Shown one piece after another: positions 37,500 through 49,008 of a stretch of 64,000 nucleotides of DNA. Origin of the DNA: Knoxdaviesia capensis (taxonomy: Eukaryota > Ascomycota > Sordariomycetes > Microascales > Gondwanamycetaceae); assembly GCA_001510575.1 (NCBI GenBank), contig LNGK01000004.1, positions 62,001 to 126,000 of the forward strand, in the 5' to 3' direction. Every line of letters begins with the position of its first letter. The stretch's first letter is position 1. A program made the translations under genes and the position numbers. Under the pieces are notes generated by a model that was not told where the DNA came from, did no database searches, and worked only from the letters and a program-made list of their open reading frames with translations.

Positions 37500-39591
37500 C
37501 TATTTAGTCGGCGTCGGGGAATCCAGCTTGTCATACACCTCCTGCATCAGCCGGCCCTTCACGCCATTCTCCTCCAGCGACAGCATCCAATCGCGCAGCT
37601 GGATGTTGCGGCCTTCTTCCTTGTCCTCGCGCCAACTGCCAAGACGGTTGCGTGAGTCCATGGTGAGCTTCGCCGGCGCGCCGCCGCCAGCACCGCCGCC
37701 AGCTCCACCCTTGGTGGGGGTGGATGCACCGCCCTTCGCCGAGGACGCGCCGCTGCCGGGTCCGCCGCCGCCGCCGCCAACGCCGCCGCCGCCCGCGCCC
37801 GCGTTCATCCAGTCGTAGCCTTTGCCCTTGCGCTTCTTGCCGAACAGGCTCGCCGCACCGCCGAAGCCGGCAAACATGCTGCTGGTCTGGTTCTGCGTGG
37901 CGTGGCTGGCCTCGACTGCCTTCAGCGACCGCTTCATCTCCTTCTTGGTCATCTCCTTCTTGCCGCCGGTCTTCGACTTCTCGCTGCCACCCGGCGTGCC
38001 GGGGTCCGGCGCGATCAGGCCGGGCGTTGAGGGCGCCACCGAGCCGGCGCGCGACGCCGAGGGAGTGTCGGCCGAACCGCCCACATCGTTCTTGCGCCGG
38101 TTGCGCAGGCGGAGCCGGCGCTCCTCCCAGTCGCGCTCCTCGCGGGCGAGGTCGCGGATGCTGAGGATGAAATTGTTGACCAAGACCTTCTGGAGCTTTC
38201 CGGTGGGTTCCAGGGATTCGCCGCTGGTGGATTCGTCGAGAGGACCTATTAAGGAGAAAACAGCAGAGCATGGTTAGCAGATGCGGTCAACACACAAACA
38301 ACGAGACACTAAATGGGTATCGGACGGGGAGACGGTCAGGAGGCATACGCTTACGACCGGCCGCCGAGGGGCTAGACGGCTCTGCGTCTGCTTCTCTGTT
38401 GGCTTCGGGGGGTTGGTAACTCTTCATCGGGGCAGCGATATCCTGCCATTCCTCGGGAATCTCGCCGTGAGAAGACACCTGACGGTTCTTGGCAAGACGG
38501 TTGGCATCTTCCACCAACGTACGCAGGTATTGCTTGGTGGAGAGGGAGATTAGAGCAAACTGATCAGCGAGCATAGCGTCATGCGGGATAAATGATCCAC
38601 TGGTCACGACGATGGCGCCATGGGGTGAGGCCATCGTCTTCACGTTCACTGTGGGCGACGGGAAGTCTTGCGGGAGTTTCATGCGGCCGAGGGGGTTAGT
38701 AGCGCCCGCTCTCATATCCATGTTGAGTGTCAACCCGTGTTCCTTCGCAATCTTGTCGGCCCGCACATGAAGGGCCGAGATGAGCAGGAACGGGTCGTTC
38801 ATCTCCTGGGTCCGCGAAAGCGCCAGACGCATCGAGGCGTCGGTCCAGGCCTTTTCGGCCACCTGCACCGCCAGCTCGTTGTGGCTCTGAGCCGTAGTTT
38901 CCTCGGCCGGCTGGTTCATGGGTCCGGCGCCGTACATCGACGCCTTGGTGCCCGGCGGGTGCAGGGCGAAGCCGGTGCGAGCACCGGCAACAAACGCATC
39001 GCGGGCGTAGAGATCGGCCATGAACTGTTCCTCGGCGCGGATGTCGATTCCGGTTCCGGCAAGCGAGTCGGTGACGTCGTACTCGTACTCCTTGGTGGCA
39101 CGTTCGGGGGGGCGCGAGGGAGGGCCCATCGAGCCGGCCGGGGCAATCGGCACGGGGACGGGGGTGGCAATCGTAGCGGTCACCGGGACCATGGTGGCCG
39201 ACGTGTACGAGGTCGAGGGGGCCAGCGCCACGGGTCGCTGTGACTGCTGGGGCGGTTGCGGGGACACCGCAGGCTGCTGGGGTTGAGTTTCGGGGAGCAT
39301 GAGGCCGTGAGTCGGCGGGGTGGCCGCGAAGCCGTTCGTATGCTGTGTCGGGTTCATGACGGACGGCGTGGCGATCAGGGGAGAAGTTACGGTGGGAGGA
39401 GTGGCTATTGAGCTCGGGCTCGCGATGTATGACGGCGAGGGCGCGTAAGGGGATTGAGGTTGGGATGCCGGAGGCGAAAGCCGCTGGCGCTTATTCGGAG
39501 GCAGACTAAAGCCTGGTATCGAAGCAGCTGGAGATGCTGAAGCCTGCGGCGAAATAGCCTGGCTGGGAGGTTGTGAGGCGGGTTGAGACAT
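37500..39591 (-). CDS. TAF4: Transcription initiation factor TFIID subunit 4 (TAF4)
   Basis: Two exons, 39591-38355 and 38245-37500 (donor GTAAGC, acceptor TTAATAG), 660 residues. The N-terminal about 180 residues are a Ser/Pro/Gln-rich disordered region with an early basic patch PNKRQRL. YEYDVTDSLAGTGIDIRAEE opens the conserved TAF4 region, followed by the histone-fold-like DPFLLISALHVRADKIAKEHGL, then LADQFALISLSTKQYLRTLVEDA and, across the intron, FILSIRDLAREERDWEE. A poly-Gly linker (about residues 570-615) precedes the final conserved segment LRDWMLSLEENG...YDKLDS. TAF4 pairs with TAF12 and organises lobe B of TFIID at Pol II promoters. It is divergent from YSH1. Identity is firm from the TAF4 C-terminal domain; the N-terminal part is low-complexity as usual. 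Confidence 0.9.
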
Positions 39592-40668
39592 GCCGGATTA
39601 ATTGATGATCGAACAAATGAGGAGGGAAGTGAGTGTGGAAGAGTGAAGGGATGGATCGAACCAGGGAAGCAGCAAAGGAAGCTTTTGGGGGTAGTGATCT
39701 TAGAGGAATGAACGAATCCCGAAATCGGGAGAGGGAGGGAGGGAGATGTGAAGTCGCAACACGGCTACAGCCGCAGGGAGAATGAGGAGTCCGGCAGGAG
39801 ATTCGCAACACCTGCCGTCCGCAGCTCGGTCGGAGAACACAGACGTTCTTCCGCTGTCGCTGAACCGGTGGTGCGCTCTGATACCAAAGGTCGTTTTCTG
39901 GGGGTCTGTCTCGCTCCTCTTTTGGCTTTGGCGACCAAACAGAGTAAGTGAGGCAGGGAGGAGTTGAAGATCGTCTTCGGAATCACAACAGGAGCGGGAT
40001 TCGGTCGACGTCTATCGGAAGGAGGAAAAGAAGGGCGATTGAACAACAATTAGAAGAATAATTATTTAAAATAGACGCGATGGAGAAGGCGAAGACGATG
40101 GCCGTGATGTGTGGAGGAAAATTGCAAGTTGAGAGCGGAGTGGAAGAACGAACAGATACAGCTTTTTTTTTTTGGCCGCCTACGAAAAAAAACCCCAGAA
40201 ATTCGCGACAAGCTGGGAACAACCGCGAATAAACAGTCATGTGACCAATAATAATGTGATCTGGTCCTAGTTGCACAAGGCTGCCTGATTCTGGCCAATC
40301 AAAGCCCAGTAACCTGTGCTTATTAAGCCAGTCAACAAGAGCTTGGAATAGCTAGATATTCTGGACGCTAACTGTTAAAGCCTTTTGTTTGGTGCTCCAC
40401 GAAAGCTTTAAGATAATTGATTCTCTGATATTTATTTCTGGGGTTACCTTTATTTTTCCTTTGATGCCCGTTGTGATCCTTTATCATTCTCCTCTCCTTA
40501 TCTCTCTCGTTCTAATTTCTCTTTCGGATTCCTCCTCTCCATAACCATAACAACTACGATAATCCTTCTCTTGTACCACTAACGACGCATCCAACTTCAG
40601 TATTCCCATAGCTCTTGGGAGCGTCACCTCGACTTTGATCCCGTCTGAGCCTTATCGATCCGAAGACC
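39592..40668. promoter_or_regulatory. Divergent promoter region TAF4 / YSH1
   Basis: 1,077 bp between two divergent start codons. The YSH1 side (40440-40560) is CT-rich. No ORF or RNA gene is convincing. A poly-T run lies at about 40164. Confidence 0.6.
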
Positions 40669-43600
40669 ATGGCGTCTAAGCGGAAGGCGGCGGCCATAAC
40701 GTCCGCCGCCGACGAGCCGGTCGACCCGGCCGATGAATTGAAGTTTCTGTGCCTAGGAGGCGGAAACGAAGTTGGCCGCTCATGCCATATCATCCAGTTT
40801 AAGGGCAAGACAGTTATGGTACGAGATGATATTCTGGAGATCTTAGGGTTTCTGTTTCTGTTTGCTTCGTTGAGATATCTGTGCCTCGATACTAACTGCA
40901 CCGCTCTTCACAGCTTGACGCTGGCCAACACCCGGCCTACGATGGCCTCGCCTCGCTTCCCTTCTTCGACGACTTCGACCTGAGCACTGTCGATGTGCTT
41001 CTCATCAGCCAGTAAGTTCCCTTCCCAGCGTCTTCCCAAGGTTTGTGGTATACCAAAGAGATACAAGCATGTATGGCTGTGGACTGTCCCTGGAATCTGT
41101 TATACAGCCCACCTGTATCATGTCCAAAATGGATAATGCGAGATACGTCGGGACCAGAGGAAAGGATATCTGGGATTCTTCATGTGATTCTGTTTAGTCA
41201 TACCACAGATATCAATAGAACACTTCTGTTTCCATTCCCATGCGTGCTTGTTTCTACTCTCTGCTGATGACTTGTGTGATCAGGCATTGAATGCCTGACT
41301 GTTGGTGATCTTATCTGACTTCGCTTTCTGTGTGTAACTAGTTTCCACGTCGATCATGCCGCCTCCCTCCCCTACGTTCTCGCGAAGACCAACTTCCGCG
41401 GCCGAGTCTTCATGACCCATCCGACCAAGGCCATCTACAAGTGGCTGATCCAAGACAGTGTTCGCGTCGGCAATATCTCGTCGAAGGAGTCATCCTCGAT
41501 AGTGTACACCGAGCAAGACCATCTGAACACCTTCCCGCAGATCGAAGCCATCGATTACCATACCACCCACACGGTCTCCTCTATCCGCATCACCCCGTAC
41601 CCGGCCGGCCACGTTCTGGGTGCCGCCATGTACTTGATTGAGATTGCTGGTCTGAAGATCTTCTTCACTGGTGACTACTCGCGTGAGCAGGATCGTCATC
41701 TGGTTTCTGCCGAAGTGCCCCGAGGCGTCAAAATCGACGTTCTCATTACCGAGTCGACGTATGGTGTGGCCTCACACACCCCGCGAATGGAGCGCGAGCA
41801 GGCTCTGATGAAGTCGATCACTGGAATCCTCAACCGCGGCGGCCGTGTTCTCATGCCGGTGTTTGCCCTGGGCCGAGCCCAGGAGCTGCTCCTCATTCTG
41901 GATGAGTACTGGACAAAGCACGAGGAGTTCCAGAAGTTCCCTATCTACTACGCTAGCAACCTTGCGCGCAAGTGTATGCTGGTGTACCAGACCTATGTCG
42001 GTGCCATGAACGACAACATCAAGCGCATTTTCACCGAGCGCATGGCCGAGGCTGCGGCCTCCGGAAACCCCGCCGACCGCGCCGGCCCCTGGGACTTCCG
42101 GTTTATTCGGTCGCTGAAGAACCTGGACCGTTTCGATGATGTGGGCGGTTGCGTCATGCTGGCCAGTCCTGGTATGTTGCAGAACGGTGTCAGCCGCGAG
42201 CTCCTCGAGCGGTGGGCCCCCAACGAGAAGAACGGCGTCGTTATCACTGGCTACAGCGTCGAGGGCACCATGGCGAAGCAGATCATGCAGGAGCCAGATC
42301 ACATTCAGGCCGTCATGTCGCGGAACATTGGCGCGGCGAGACGGGCGGGCGGCGATGGCGAGAAGCCGATGATTCCGCGTCGGTGCAGTGTTGAGGAGTA
42401 CTCGTTTGCTGCGCACGTGGACGGCAACGAGAACCGCGAGTTCATCGAGGAGGTTGCAGCTCCGGTTGTGGTAAGTTACCCTTGCTGGTCCTTTCTACCT
42501 AAGATGAAACGGTTGTACTGACTATCTCCTTTTCCCTAGATTCTTGTTCACGGAGAGGTCCACAACATGATGCGTTTGAAGTCCAAGCTGCTTTCGCTCA
42601 ACGCCAACAAGACCGCCAAGGTCAAGGTGTACAGCCCGCGCAACTGCGAAGAGCTGCGCATCCCGTTCAAGTCAGACAAGATCGCCAAGGTCGTGGGCAA
42701 GCTTGCATCGATCGCGCCGCCAGCCATGCTCGCAGCCTCGGAGGACGCCTTCCTCTCGGGAGTGCTTGTGCAGAACGACTTCAAGTTGTCGCTAATGACG
42801 CCGGACGACCTCCGCGAGTTCGCAGGTCTCAACACCACCACCATCGTGTGCAAGCAGCGCTTCATGATGGCCACGGCCGGCCCGGATCTGATCAAGTGGG
42901 TGCTGGAGAGCACGTTCGGTACGATCGACGAGCTCCCGGAGACGCGCAACGGCGGAAAGATGCTGCAGGCCAACGGCGGCGCGCTGGTGGAGGCGGCCGA
43001 CGACGAGGTGCCGTACGCGGTCGTGGCGTACATGGTCATGGGCAGTGTGACGGTGCGGTACATGAGCAACCGCGAGGTTGAGGTTGAGTGGGAAGGCACT
43101 ATGTTTAACGATGGCATTGCGGACTCGGTGGTGGCGGTGGTGATGACGGCCGAGTCCAGCCCGGCGGCAGTCAAGCGGTCCAGCACGCCGCATTCACACC
43201 ACTCGCACTCACACGCGGAGCCTGAGGCTGGTGCCGTCGCGGGCGCCAACACCGAAGCGGCCCTTGCGGCCAAGAACCCGCACACCCAGGTGCGTGCGGA
43301 GCAGCGGCTGGAGCGCCTCTTCTGGTTCCTGGAGGCGCAGTTTGGCAGCGAGAACGTGGCGCCGATTGCCGAGCCGCGGTTGACCTCCGCCCCCCAGCCG
43401 GCCCTTCCCCCCACTGCGGCTGCTGCTGCTGTCACCGCCGCGGGTGGTGCTGCCACCACGGATTCGCCTGCTGGGGAAGCCGGCGGCAGCGATGTTGACA
43501 TGGACGCGCCGGGGAGTACGGTGGACGAGGAGCAGTTGGAGCGGCAGCGTCAGGTTGAGCTGCACCGCCTCCACAAGATCGGCGTGCCGGTCCCGGGCAT

Positions 43601-43739
43601 TTCCATCACTGTCGATAAGGCGACAGCGACGGTGTGGCTGGAGGACCTTGAGGTCGAGTCGTCAAGTAAGGTATTGGCGGATCGCGTGCGCGTGGTGATT
43701 GATCGGGCGGCGGAGGTTACGGCGCCGCTTTGGGGGTAA
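40669..43739 (+). CDS. YSH1: mRNA 3'-end processing endoribonuclease Ysh1/CPSF-73
   Basis: Four exons: 40669-40818, 40914-41011, 41342-42470, 42540-43739; 858 residues. The metallo-beta-lactamase signature HFHVDH is at residues 83-88, formed across intron 2 (CA/T). GDYSREQDRHL and ESTYG supply further metal-site and beta-CASP motifs; GRVLMPVFALGRAQELLLIL, GVVITGYSVEGTMAKQ, FAAHVDGNENREFI and LVHGEVHNM complete the MBL/beta-CASP core. The CPSF73-100 C-terminal domain follows, interrupted by a lineage-specific His-rich (HSHHSHSHAEPEAG) and Ala/Thr-rich linker. It is the nuclease of the cleavage and polyadenylation factor, cutting pre-mRNA before poly(A) addition. Intron 2 is 330 nt, several times longer than introns 1 (95 nt) and 3 (69 nt). 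Confidence 0.97.
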
Positions 43740-44512
43740 TGGGGGATTACGCAGGGTTGAACTTTTATGGTTAGTCGGGCGCGGGTAGGGTCTTTTTTCT
43801 TTTCGGTTGATTCTTCTCTCGTGTTCTTAGTATTACATCTCGGGTTCTCGGAATATGGACGGGCTCTGCTGGAAGGGATTGAAAAGCATGCAGCACAATA
43901 GTATCGTGCATAAGAAACGGTTTATCTCACATACGGGTGGTTTCCTGGACAAATTTTCTTGTATTTATGTGATTGTGTGTTACAATTTGTTAACAGTGCT
44001 ACGAATCTGGCAATATCAAGGCCCACACACGTTTGGTGATACTGAGGGAGGACAAGTGATATCTGATGTTGAGAATCTGAATGTTTGGTTTCAATGTTTG
44101 GAATTTAGCTTGAGAATGTAGTTACACCCCAAACTGATCGTGATTTCCAAAAAGTCCTCGTGGTATCATTCATAATCGCGTTGAAATCATGGTCATAACG
44201 CATGGCGAGCAAACGCCCGAGTAGTCCAGCGCATTCGGGACGTCCCTAGTTCAAAGCCACAGAGGGACTCCGTGTGCCATTGCCGCGAGGAAATTCCCTT
44301 CTGGGGCCCAGCGATGACGACGACGATGAGGCCGAGCGCGCTCTTCAGGTCCATTGGCAGGAGTGGCGGGGCCAGTGTCCTTTGGCTCCGAAGAAGCCGG
44401 AACGTCTGTTGGGGGAGACGGCTGGCGCGGGGCCGGGGCCGGGTCCGGCGGGACCAAGCGGAGGGCAGGCCAAGGGCCAAGAGAGGTAGTTCCGGTAGCC
44501 AATGCGTGAGGC
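43740..44512. other. Convergent intergenic region YSH1 / DAD2
   Basis: 3' flanks of both genes. A plus-strand ORF at 44274-44489 (71 codons) reads GPSDDDDDEAERALQVHWQE, then WRGQCPLAPKKPERLLGE and a Gly/Pro-rich end. It has protein-like composition but no known domain, and no promoter or start context worth noting. Confidence 0.45.
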
Positions 44513-45206
44513 TTATGGCTGGAGGGTAGACGAGTCGATGGCGGTGGCATCGTCGGCGAGCTCTTGCACGGCGGTGGCGTGTTCAATAGGGATGCGGACG
44601 AGGGTTTGGGGGAGGGCGGGCGGAGCGGGCGCGGGCGGGGTCTCAGTGGATGAGAGTTCGGTGGTGGCAGCTGGGAGTTTAGCTATATTATAGGTGTTAG
44701 ACACAGACGACGGTGGAGATGAAGATGGGGATGGGAGTGAGGACGTACCTGAAGCCATGTATATGGAACGGAGAACATTGTGCCAGTTGCTCATTACCAG
44801 CGCGATGGCTGTGAAGGATGTGTTAGCGGTGGTGTTGAATTAGGGTGAGTTGTAAGAAGAAGAAGAGGAAGAAGAAGAACAGAAATGAGGGGAAATAAAT
44901 ACACAGCACTACAACCGTCAATCACTGGCCCACGAACTAGTCCACGGACAGGAAAACATTCACAACCCTACGCATCAACAACATACCTTCAGTGCCATCC
45001 GACAGCGTGGACAATTGCTTCTCCAGATTCTCCATCTGCGAAGCAGCCGCCGCGCTCAGGTCGCGCAGTTCCTTCAGATTTTCGAGTTCCTGCTTCTTTT
45101 CGGCGATCCGCGCCGCCAGGGCCGGCGATTGGCCGGAAGCCGAGAGACCGGCGTTGCTGGGGCCCCGGAGGTGGGTGGAGAGGGGACGCGGAGGCGGAGC
45201 GGACAT
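44513..45206 (-). CDS. DAD2: DASH/Dam1 complex subunit Dad2
   Basis: Three exons: 45206-44987, 44808-44749, 44682-44513; 149 residues. RPLSTHLRGPSNAG leads into a coiled-coil segment (LAARIAEKKQELENLKELRD...MENLEKQLSTLSDGTEAIALVMSNWHNVLRSIYMAS), the Dad2 family signature. LPQTLVRIPIEH near the C-terminus is also family-typical. DASH is the fungal ring complex coupling kinetochores to microtubule plus ends. The last intron (44748-44683) is 66 nt, an exact multiple of three without stop codons; removal is preferred because it has a GTACGT donor, a CTAAC branch and a TATAG acceptor, and restores the family sequence. It shares its upstream region with shugoshin. Confidence 0.92.
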
Positions 45207-45855
45207 GACGAGTGTGGAGTTGTTGTTTTGGATAGGAAAGTTGGAGAATCAAGATATCGAGTTTGTGTGAGCTCTCAAGGGTGAAAAAAAAAAAAGTGAA
45301 AAAAAAGACGAAGTTACTGAGGTTCGTCGTCGTTGATTGTGCAATTCGAGATCGAGGGGTGGCGTTTGAAGTTGGAAAAGATGGCGTAAAGTCAAACGCG
45401 ACCATTCACGCGCGCTTGTTCCGTTTCCTCTTATCGGCCATTTCTTATCTGTCTCCCCACAACAATTTTAAGTGTATGCAGATATTGGACCCTATAGCTT
45501 AGATAATATAGCACAATCGAAACAATTTTTGGGGGAATTGGCGCTAGTCCTATCTGGGACTTATGTAAATAAGAACACCCTGACAACGGGGTATTTTCCC
45601 TGGATTTTGATTCTTTTTATTTTTTTTTATATTTATTTTTTTGCGAATACTTGTGACCAACCTCCTTCTTGCGTCTCTCCCCACCGCTTGTTGTGTTTTT
45701 TTCCTCCCCTTCACTTTTCCCTTTTCCCAACAACAGTCTTTTCTTGGATTTCCAAGATCTCGCGATCTTTCTCCAAACAGCTTCAATTGCTGATCCTCAT
45801 CTTTTGCTTCATCAGTCACTCAGTTAACGTCCTTTCTTTCTTTTTTCTTTGCACA
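45207..45855. promoter_or_regulatory. Bidirectional promoter DAD2 / SGO1
   Basis: 649 bp between divergent start codons of two chromosome-segregation genes. ACGCG cores occur at 45396-45400 and 45408-45412, twelve bases apart, resembling the MBF (MCB) element of cell-cycle genes. The SGO1-proximal 200 bp are strongly CT-rich. Confidence 0.6.
45396..45412. promoter_or_regulatory. Paired ACGCG (MCB-like) elements
   Basis: ACGCGA and ACGCGC within 17 bp, about midway in the shared DAD2/SGO1 promoter. The core matches; binding is inferred. Confidence 0.4.
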
Positions 45856-48138
45856 ATGGCCCGGCTCAACGAGCCTCTGTTTCCGGCCATGGATATCGAC
45901 ATCCGTAAGTCTGCATCGCTGCCCAATGAAGCTTTCCCCTGAGCTATCTTGACCGCCTTCGTCCCGCTGGGGCATGTGAGACTCAAGTATACTGACTGCG
46001 GTGTGCTGTTGTTCCATCTCTTAGTCAAGCGGAAACTCCTACGGCAGAACCGAGACCTCGCCAAAATCAACTCGGTGCAGGCGATGCGCATCCGCGAGCT
46101 GGAGAACGAATGCGCGCGCATGCTGTCCGACAACTTCGAGCTGCGCAGCCGGCTGTTCCACGTCGAGCAGGAGCTGCACGGCAACAAATCCGCGCGCATT
46201 GCCGACCAGGCGCTAGAGATCAAGGCGAAGCTGCAGCTGCAGCTGGCCGAGCTGGCCAGCATCGTGGGCGCCATCGGCTCCGAGCCGCCCGCTAAGCGCC
46301 ACGCCGGCGAGTTGCCGTTGGCCGCCCGCAAGATCGCCAGCCCCGTGCGGCGGAAACCGCTGGCCACGCGCCCGACGCGCGAGCTTAAGGACATCGAATC
46401 GCCTGACCGTCGCCAGCCAAAGATGCCGTCGATTTCCGAAACGGCCGCCACCCCGAAGAAGTCCCCCCTATCGCTCGCTTTGCCTCCTGCCCACGCCGCC
46501 CCGGCGGCCGTGTCGCCTAGCCCCGTTGATGTTGCCGATATCTCGACTTCGCCGGAAATTGGCCCGCCGCCTGTGTCAAGATACGTTGACGAAGCGTCCG
46601 TTGTTCGGTCGGTGGCTGCTCCGTCAGAGGAGAAGAAGCCCAGGCCCCAGCTTTCGCAGGCCCCTCAGTCATCATCTGGCCAGGAGCCTCGATCACGTGC
46701 TGTCCCGTCGAATATCACTGCTCCCGTTGACACTGCTTTGATATCTGCTTCTGCTTCTGTGGCTGCCTCGACCACCAAGGCAGACGCTCAGCCTCGTGTT
46801 TCGGGCCCTGTAGCCAGCACGGCTCCTTCTTCGAAAGCCTCCAGCGCAAGCGGATCTAAGAGAAAGCTTGGTGCTGGCGACAACGTCGAGAAGGAGAACA
46901 GCAGCAAGAGTTCGACCTCCACCGAGGTGTTCGCACCTTCCAAACCCACCGACTCCAGGTCTGGACTGGTCATCAACGGCCTTGAGGGCAGGTCGCTTGA
47001 TGATTTGGCTCGCATCCGTCGCGAGAAACTGGCCGCTCCTCCGGCCGGCCGAAAACCTCTATCCAACAAGAGCACCAACGATGACCTGTCTACTTCGAAA
47101 ACCCTGACCAAGCCAGACAAGAAGGGCCTTGACGGCAAGCCCGCCAAGAGCCAACCCAACAAGCCCAGTAGTACAAAGCCTGCACCTATCCTCAAGCAAG
47201 AAACGGTTCCCGTGCACCAGATCCCTCAACCAACACAGACAGTAGAGAAGCCTACTGTTGTAGTAGTCATCCCTGAGCCTTCAGCGGCCGAGCCTCCTGC
47301 CTTCGACCACCTCCTCGCCCTGCGATCTCCGGAGCCTTCCCCGGCCGAGGAGCACGTCCTTCGCGGAGACACTCCCCCTCCTGCGCATATCTCCTCCTCG
47401 GGAGAGACCTCGCGACCAAGCCGGCGTGCCCGGGCGGCCGTCAGCTACGCGGAGCCCAACCTACGCGACAAGATGCGCCGCCCTACTAAGGAGCTTGTCG
47501 ACGCTGTATCAGGTGAGGGCAAGTACCTTCGCCGGTCCATTAACGTAAAGGGCGAGGCCACCATCGGGCCCAAGGACGAGCAGTCGGGAGAGGCTGTCCC
47601 GGAGACTACTGCTGTTGAGGAGGCCAATCTGCAGGCTGCCCCCGAGAGCCCGCTGATGCAGAAGACCGCGCTGCTCAGCGACGCGCTGCCCAACTCGGTG
47701 GTGACAGAGCGGCGCAAGCGGCGGTCGTCGGTCGTCGGGAAAGACGCAGCCGATGCCAGCAAGACCGCGGCTTCGCAAGACGAGTCGTCGATCGATAGCA
47801 TCGATCTGTACGAGTTCACCACAACGTCGCCGTCTACTGTCAAGACCGCCGGCATCAAGCGCCGGAGCTCACCGGATCCGGCCGCTGCTTCGTCATCCGA
47901 CGCCGCCGCCCACCAGTCGTCCGGAGAGTCCTCGTCCAGCGAGGCGGTGGTGTCTGCCCGTGTGAAGCTGGCGCCAGTCTCGCGGAAGCGCGCCTCGATG
48001 AACGCGGCTGCTAAACGGGCCCGCGAGGTACCCTCGGATACCGGTCTGCCGCTTCTTCCTACGGGAGCAAGCGGTGCGGGTGAAGCACCTGAGCCTGCGG
48101 CCCGGGCTTCCGGGCGCCGCAAGACTACGGTGGTGTAA
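45856..48138 (+). CDS. SGO1: Shugoshin
   Basis: Two exons, 45856-45904 and 46025-48138 (donor GTAAGT, acceptor TCTTAG), 720 residues. MARLNEPLFPAMDIDI precedes an N-terminal coiled coil (about residues 17-95: LKRKLLRQNRDLAKINSVQA, RIRELENECARML, ELRSRLFHVEQEL), the PP2A-B56-binding shugoshin N domain. A long Ser/Pro/Ala-rich disordered middle follows. The basic C-terminal shugoshin motif SRPSRRARAAVSYAEPNLRDKMRR lies at about residues 478-501 (given here in two contiguous parts: SRPSRRARAA and VSYAEPNLRDKMRR) and recognises H2A phosphorylated at centromeres. Shugoshin protects centromeric cohesin and supports bi-orientation. The start context CACAATGGC is ideal. It is divergent from DAD2, another segregation gene. 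Confidence 0.93.
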
Positions 48139-49008
48139 CCGGCGTGCTCCCTACCCTCTGAGTCCCATTTTAATGATAGATAACGCGAACGAAGTAATTC
48201 TGGGTGTGGTGTTTTTGAAGCATGCGTTAGCGATTCCCTTTTGTCTCTTATTCCCCTAGGCGGCTGTTTGTTTGTTTAGCATCTTGTAAAAGTCTGTCTC
48301 TCTCGACATGAGACATTCAGTTCTGTTTTTCTGGTTTTCTTTTCCGCTTTCCATATGTATACTCTTCACCATAAACATTTTTTTGGTTTGTCCATTTTCA
48401 CGACCTGTCATAACGAAACCCCCCAGCTATATACCACTGCCGTTCTTTTTCCCCTTTTATTTCCTGGTTCGTTGCCGGCGGAGTTTTCTTCCATGTTTGT
48501 TTATTGGGTGCTGGCTTCTTTTTTTTCTGTACATTTTCCGCGTTCCTGACGATGCCACGGCCTGTTTTGTTTTCATACTTGAAAGCTAGGAGAGAGTGTG
48601 GAATGACTGTTTTTCTTCGTTTGATTTATTCTTTTACGTTCGCTACAAGATACCTTCCTTGCTCTATCCGATTCAATGAACTTTCCGACTTTTCTTCTTC
48701 ACTTGTTTCCATGCATACCGGTGCGAGTCTGGAGTTTGGAGAATGTTATAGCTAGATTATTTTTTGTAAGAGACAGAGCCAACTTGGAAAGAGAGGCTTG
48801 TACAGGAAACCCCACTGGAGAAGAATAGCAAGATGCATAACGAAACAACGAAAGCAATGAGTAAGAAAAGGAAACAGGAAGAAGGCACGCGTGCAGTACT
48901 CCATGCGTATAACGGATTTAACTGAAATTTCAATGAGCCCGGATTCTCAACTAGGAAAGCATGTCCATCGACCACGCGCATTAAACAGAAGACATGGACG
49001 GAGCGAGA
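48139..49008. other. Convergent intergenic region SGO1 / VPS29
   Basis: 870 bp of T-rich (left) then mixed sequence: 3' untranslated regions of both genes. No further gene seen. Confidence 0.6.

Noticed and set aside
39640..39670. GGTTCGATCC-like box on the minus strand upstream of TAF4
   Set aside because: One base short of the B-box consensus and no acceptor stem or A box.
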